Below are positions 62,436 to 64,000 of a DNA stretch of 64,000 bases, piece after piece. The notes under the pieces were generated by a model. It did no database searches. It was not told where the DNA came from and saw only the letters and a list, made by a program, of their open reading frames with translations. Positions within the stretch are counted from its first letter, which is position 1, and every line of letters begins with the position of its first letter. A program made the translations under genes and the position numbers. The stretch spans positions 7,458,148 through 7,522,147 of the forward strand of contig OX463781.1 in assembly GCA_949825025.1 (NCBI GenBank), in the 5' to 3' direction. The DNA comes from Siphlonurus alternatus. Lineage: Eukaryota > Arthropoda > Insecta > Ephemeroptera > Siphlonuridae.

Positions 62436-63068
62436 TTATTCCAAACAAAATGCCATGTGTTGCAACATCATGTCCAAACTCTCCTCCCATGGTTTTGTTC
62501 CATCCACCAATATCAGGTCAGGGTTTGCCTCTATTACCTCCGCCTTCATGGTAACATGTCCAGGCCACACACACGTCTCAAAGTAGCCAGGAATATCAGG
62601 ATTGCTGAAGAAACGCTGCTGGCGTCTCTCCCAGCACTGCTCCCTAGTCAGAGTGAAGTAAAATTTGAGTTGGCACTGAGAGGCAGTCCACGGATCATTT
62701 AAGGCGACAAAACCATCCAGAATAAGCAGGTTGCCATTAAGTTTGGGAACTGGGACAGTTGGAGTGAGCTCTACCGGACTGATCATATCATTACCATTTG
62801 TCCTACCATTTTCTAAGTCTTCAGGGTCTGCTCGTAATATTTGTTGTATTGTTTGCTTCCATTTTTCAGTATCAATTGCCCATAAGCCATCCCAATTTTT
62901 TTTGTTTAATTCAGGAGCTATACGATGTCTGGGATCAGTCTTGGGCAAGAAGAAGTGATCAAGGCAGAGGTATTGAGAATTTGGATACAAGGAATGTAAT
63001 TTCTGTGCAAGGGTACTTTTACCACCTCCAGTTACCCCCGAAATACCAATGACAAACCACGAGGGCAT
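62436..63068 (-). CDS. Nmrk: Nicotinamide riboside kinase, intronless
   Basis: A single open frame of 210 codons. It phosphorylates nicotinamide riboside to NMN in NAD+ salvage, in the cytosol. Visible: N-terminal beta strand and Walker A loop GVTGGGKST (residues 11-19); Asp37 in CLDHFFLP, at the place of the catalytic Asp of human NMRK1 (QDDFFKP); WDGLWAIDTEKW; the LILDGFVALNDP strand; a lid with ERRQQRFF; and PDIPGYFETCVWP, matching PDSPGYFDGHVWP of the human enzyme. A ~30-residue Pro/Asn-rich insertion lies at about 80-112. Length is close to the human proteins (199-230 aa). Vertebrate NMRK genes are split, so the lack of introns is noteworthy. The start is the first Met before the P-loop. 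Confidence 0.94.
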   Translation of the reverse strand: MPSWFVIGISGVTGGGKSTLAQKLHSLYPNSQYLCLDHFFLPKTDPRHRIAPELNKKNWDGLWAIDTEKWKQTIQQILRADPEDLENGRTNGNDMISPVELTPTVPVPKLNGNLLILDGFVALNDPWTASQCQLKFYFTLTREQCWERRQQRFFSNPDIPGYFETCVWPGHVTMKAEVIEANPDLILVDGTKPWEESLDMMLQHMAFCLE

Positions 63069-63262
63069 GCTTTATGTCACTTTTTAAACCAAAAAGTGAT
63101 CAAGGTTCATATGCAAAGAGAAAGGTTTGATAACAGATACAACATACACAGAAGTAATTTTCTAGTTAGTCTAGTACCCATGTATTGTTATGAAAATTTC
63201 ATAGACACATTTATGGAAGTGTTAACACAACGATGGAAAATCTTAACGTAGATATGCTTTCT

Positions 63263-63346
63263 TCAGCTTAATCGACCTTCTGGCTTCAATTTTTCATCAG
63301 GGCTGATGAAACGTCCATTAATTGCATATATTGGTAGTTGTGAGAT
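63263..63346 (-). CDS. Possible last coding exon of an unidentified gene
   Basis: On the minus strand, a good acceptor (TGTGTGTTAATGCAG) precedes a 27-codon open stretch ending in TGA at 63265-63263, which includes LPIYAINGRFISPDEKL. Composition is protein-like and the phase-0 frame is clean. I do not recognise the protein. The upstream exons would lie beyond 63346, possibly outside the window, and the NMRK start is only ~195 bp downstream on the same strand. Alternatively it is chance coding, or a 5' UTR exon of NMRK. Confidence 0.3.
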   Translation of the reverse strand: MSQLPIYAINGRFISPDEKLKPEGRLS

Positions 63347-64000
63347 CTGCATTAACACACACAAAAAGAAAGCATAATTATTTTTTTAAGTTTGTAATAT
63401 ATACAGTATAATAATGTGGTCTGTATGTATGTAATTACTGTCGCCGTCATAAGTCGGTGCGCTCCAACTTTGGAGTGTTGTAGCTGAGAGCTTAATTGGC
63501 GTAGACGATATATTAAAAAATACTGGCACACGTAGAATCTTATTCTTTGTTAAGAAATGTTAATTTTATATTTTTAGAGCAAAAATTAAAATTTTGGCGA
63601 ATTTTTTATAACGCAAGGTCGGGTAAAATCAACGGTTTTTCCGAGTACCTCAGGTTTAAAAATTCACAGAAAATTAAGAAATTAAGTTGTAAGCAACGAA
63701 ATTTTTTAAATAAACCGGCCAAATGGTCTTTAATGCAGTGATGTAAGTTTAATTTTCATAAATTAATTAGTTAATTTTTAATTAATTAAAAACTAAGAAA
63801 TTGATCTCCTCCTTGGAAAAACATTTTTCCGGAAAATCAAGTATGCCATCCTAAGGGTATTAACATTATTCAACTTTTATGGGAAGCACATTTTTTATTT
63901 AAGCCTTCGTTAATTTTTAAATAATTTTTTCCCTTTTTACAGGGGTTTGATGACGTCCTCAGGTCCCCGTAAAAAGGGAAAAAAATCAATTAAAAATTAA
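63347..64000. other. AT-rich flank ending in an inverted repeat
   Basis: No gene is recognised. At the end, TTAATTTTTAAATAATTTTT then CCCTTTTTAC (63910-63940) pairs with GTAAAAAGGG...AAAAATTAA (63969-64000) around a loop containing GATGACGTCCTCAGG. The right arm reaches the window edge, so this may be a cut-off foldback MITE. Confidence 0.5.

Noticed and set aside
62415..63052. Plus-strand frames over 62415-62702 and 62798-63052
   Set aside because: Antisense to the NMRK coding sequence; no protein features.

Overview
The window is eukaryotic nuclear DNA, most likely from an arthropod (a crustacean or a non-holometabolous insect; I cannot fix the order). Reasons: GC-rich coding exons sit in very AT-rich introns with GT/AG splice sites; the gene set is animal (a CDH23-type cadherin, a secreted family-1 glycosidase, ASPSCR1/TUG, nicotinamide riboside kinase); and it carries 5S-rRNA-derived SINEs, LINE remnants and many foldback MITEs.

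Layout. 1-12880: AT-rich intergenic DNA with repeats, small palindromic elements and a few GC-rich islands that could be enhancers or noncoding exons. 12881-22651: one 9.75-kb foldback element. It has an 8-bp target duplication, long terminal inverted repeats built from ~70-bp satellite monomers, a 330-bp internal direct repeat and nested SINEs, and no recognisable transposase. 22652-26477: intergenic, with one MITE. 26478-40610 (+): a complete 31-exon cadherin gene (1,911 aa, 14 EC repeats, CDH23-like membrane-proximal domain and tail, PDZ-type C-terminus). 42650-50023 (+): an 11-exon secreted GH1 beta-glucosidase (502 aa). 50186-56288 (-): a 13-exon M3-family oligopeptidase-A homologue (730 aa) with a mitochondrial-type leader, whose catalytic and zinc-binding residues are substituted, so probably a pseudopeptidase. 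56501-60929 (+): an 8-exon ASPSCR1/TUG homologue (447 aa), divergent from the peptidase gene across a 212-bp shared promoter. 62436-63068 (-): an intronless nicotinamide riboside kinase (210 aa). 63263-63346 (-): a possible last coding exon of a further gene running off the window.

The five main gene models were assembled by hand. Every intron is GT-AG, phases agree across all junctions, and each total coding length is a multiple of three. The genes do not form one pathway. GH1 and the M3 gene converge with their stops 162 bp apart; M3 and ASPSCR1 diverge from a shared promoter; ASPSCR1 and NMRK converge.

The two most notable observations are the giant satellite-armed foldback element and the M3 pseudopeptidase.
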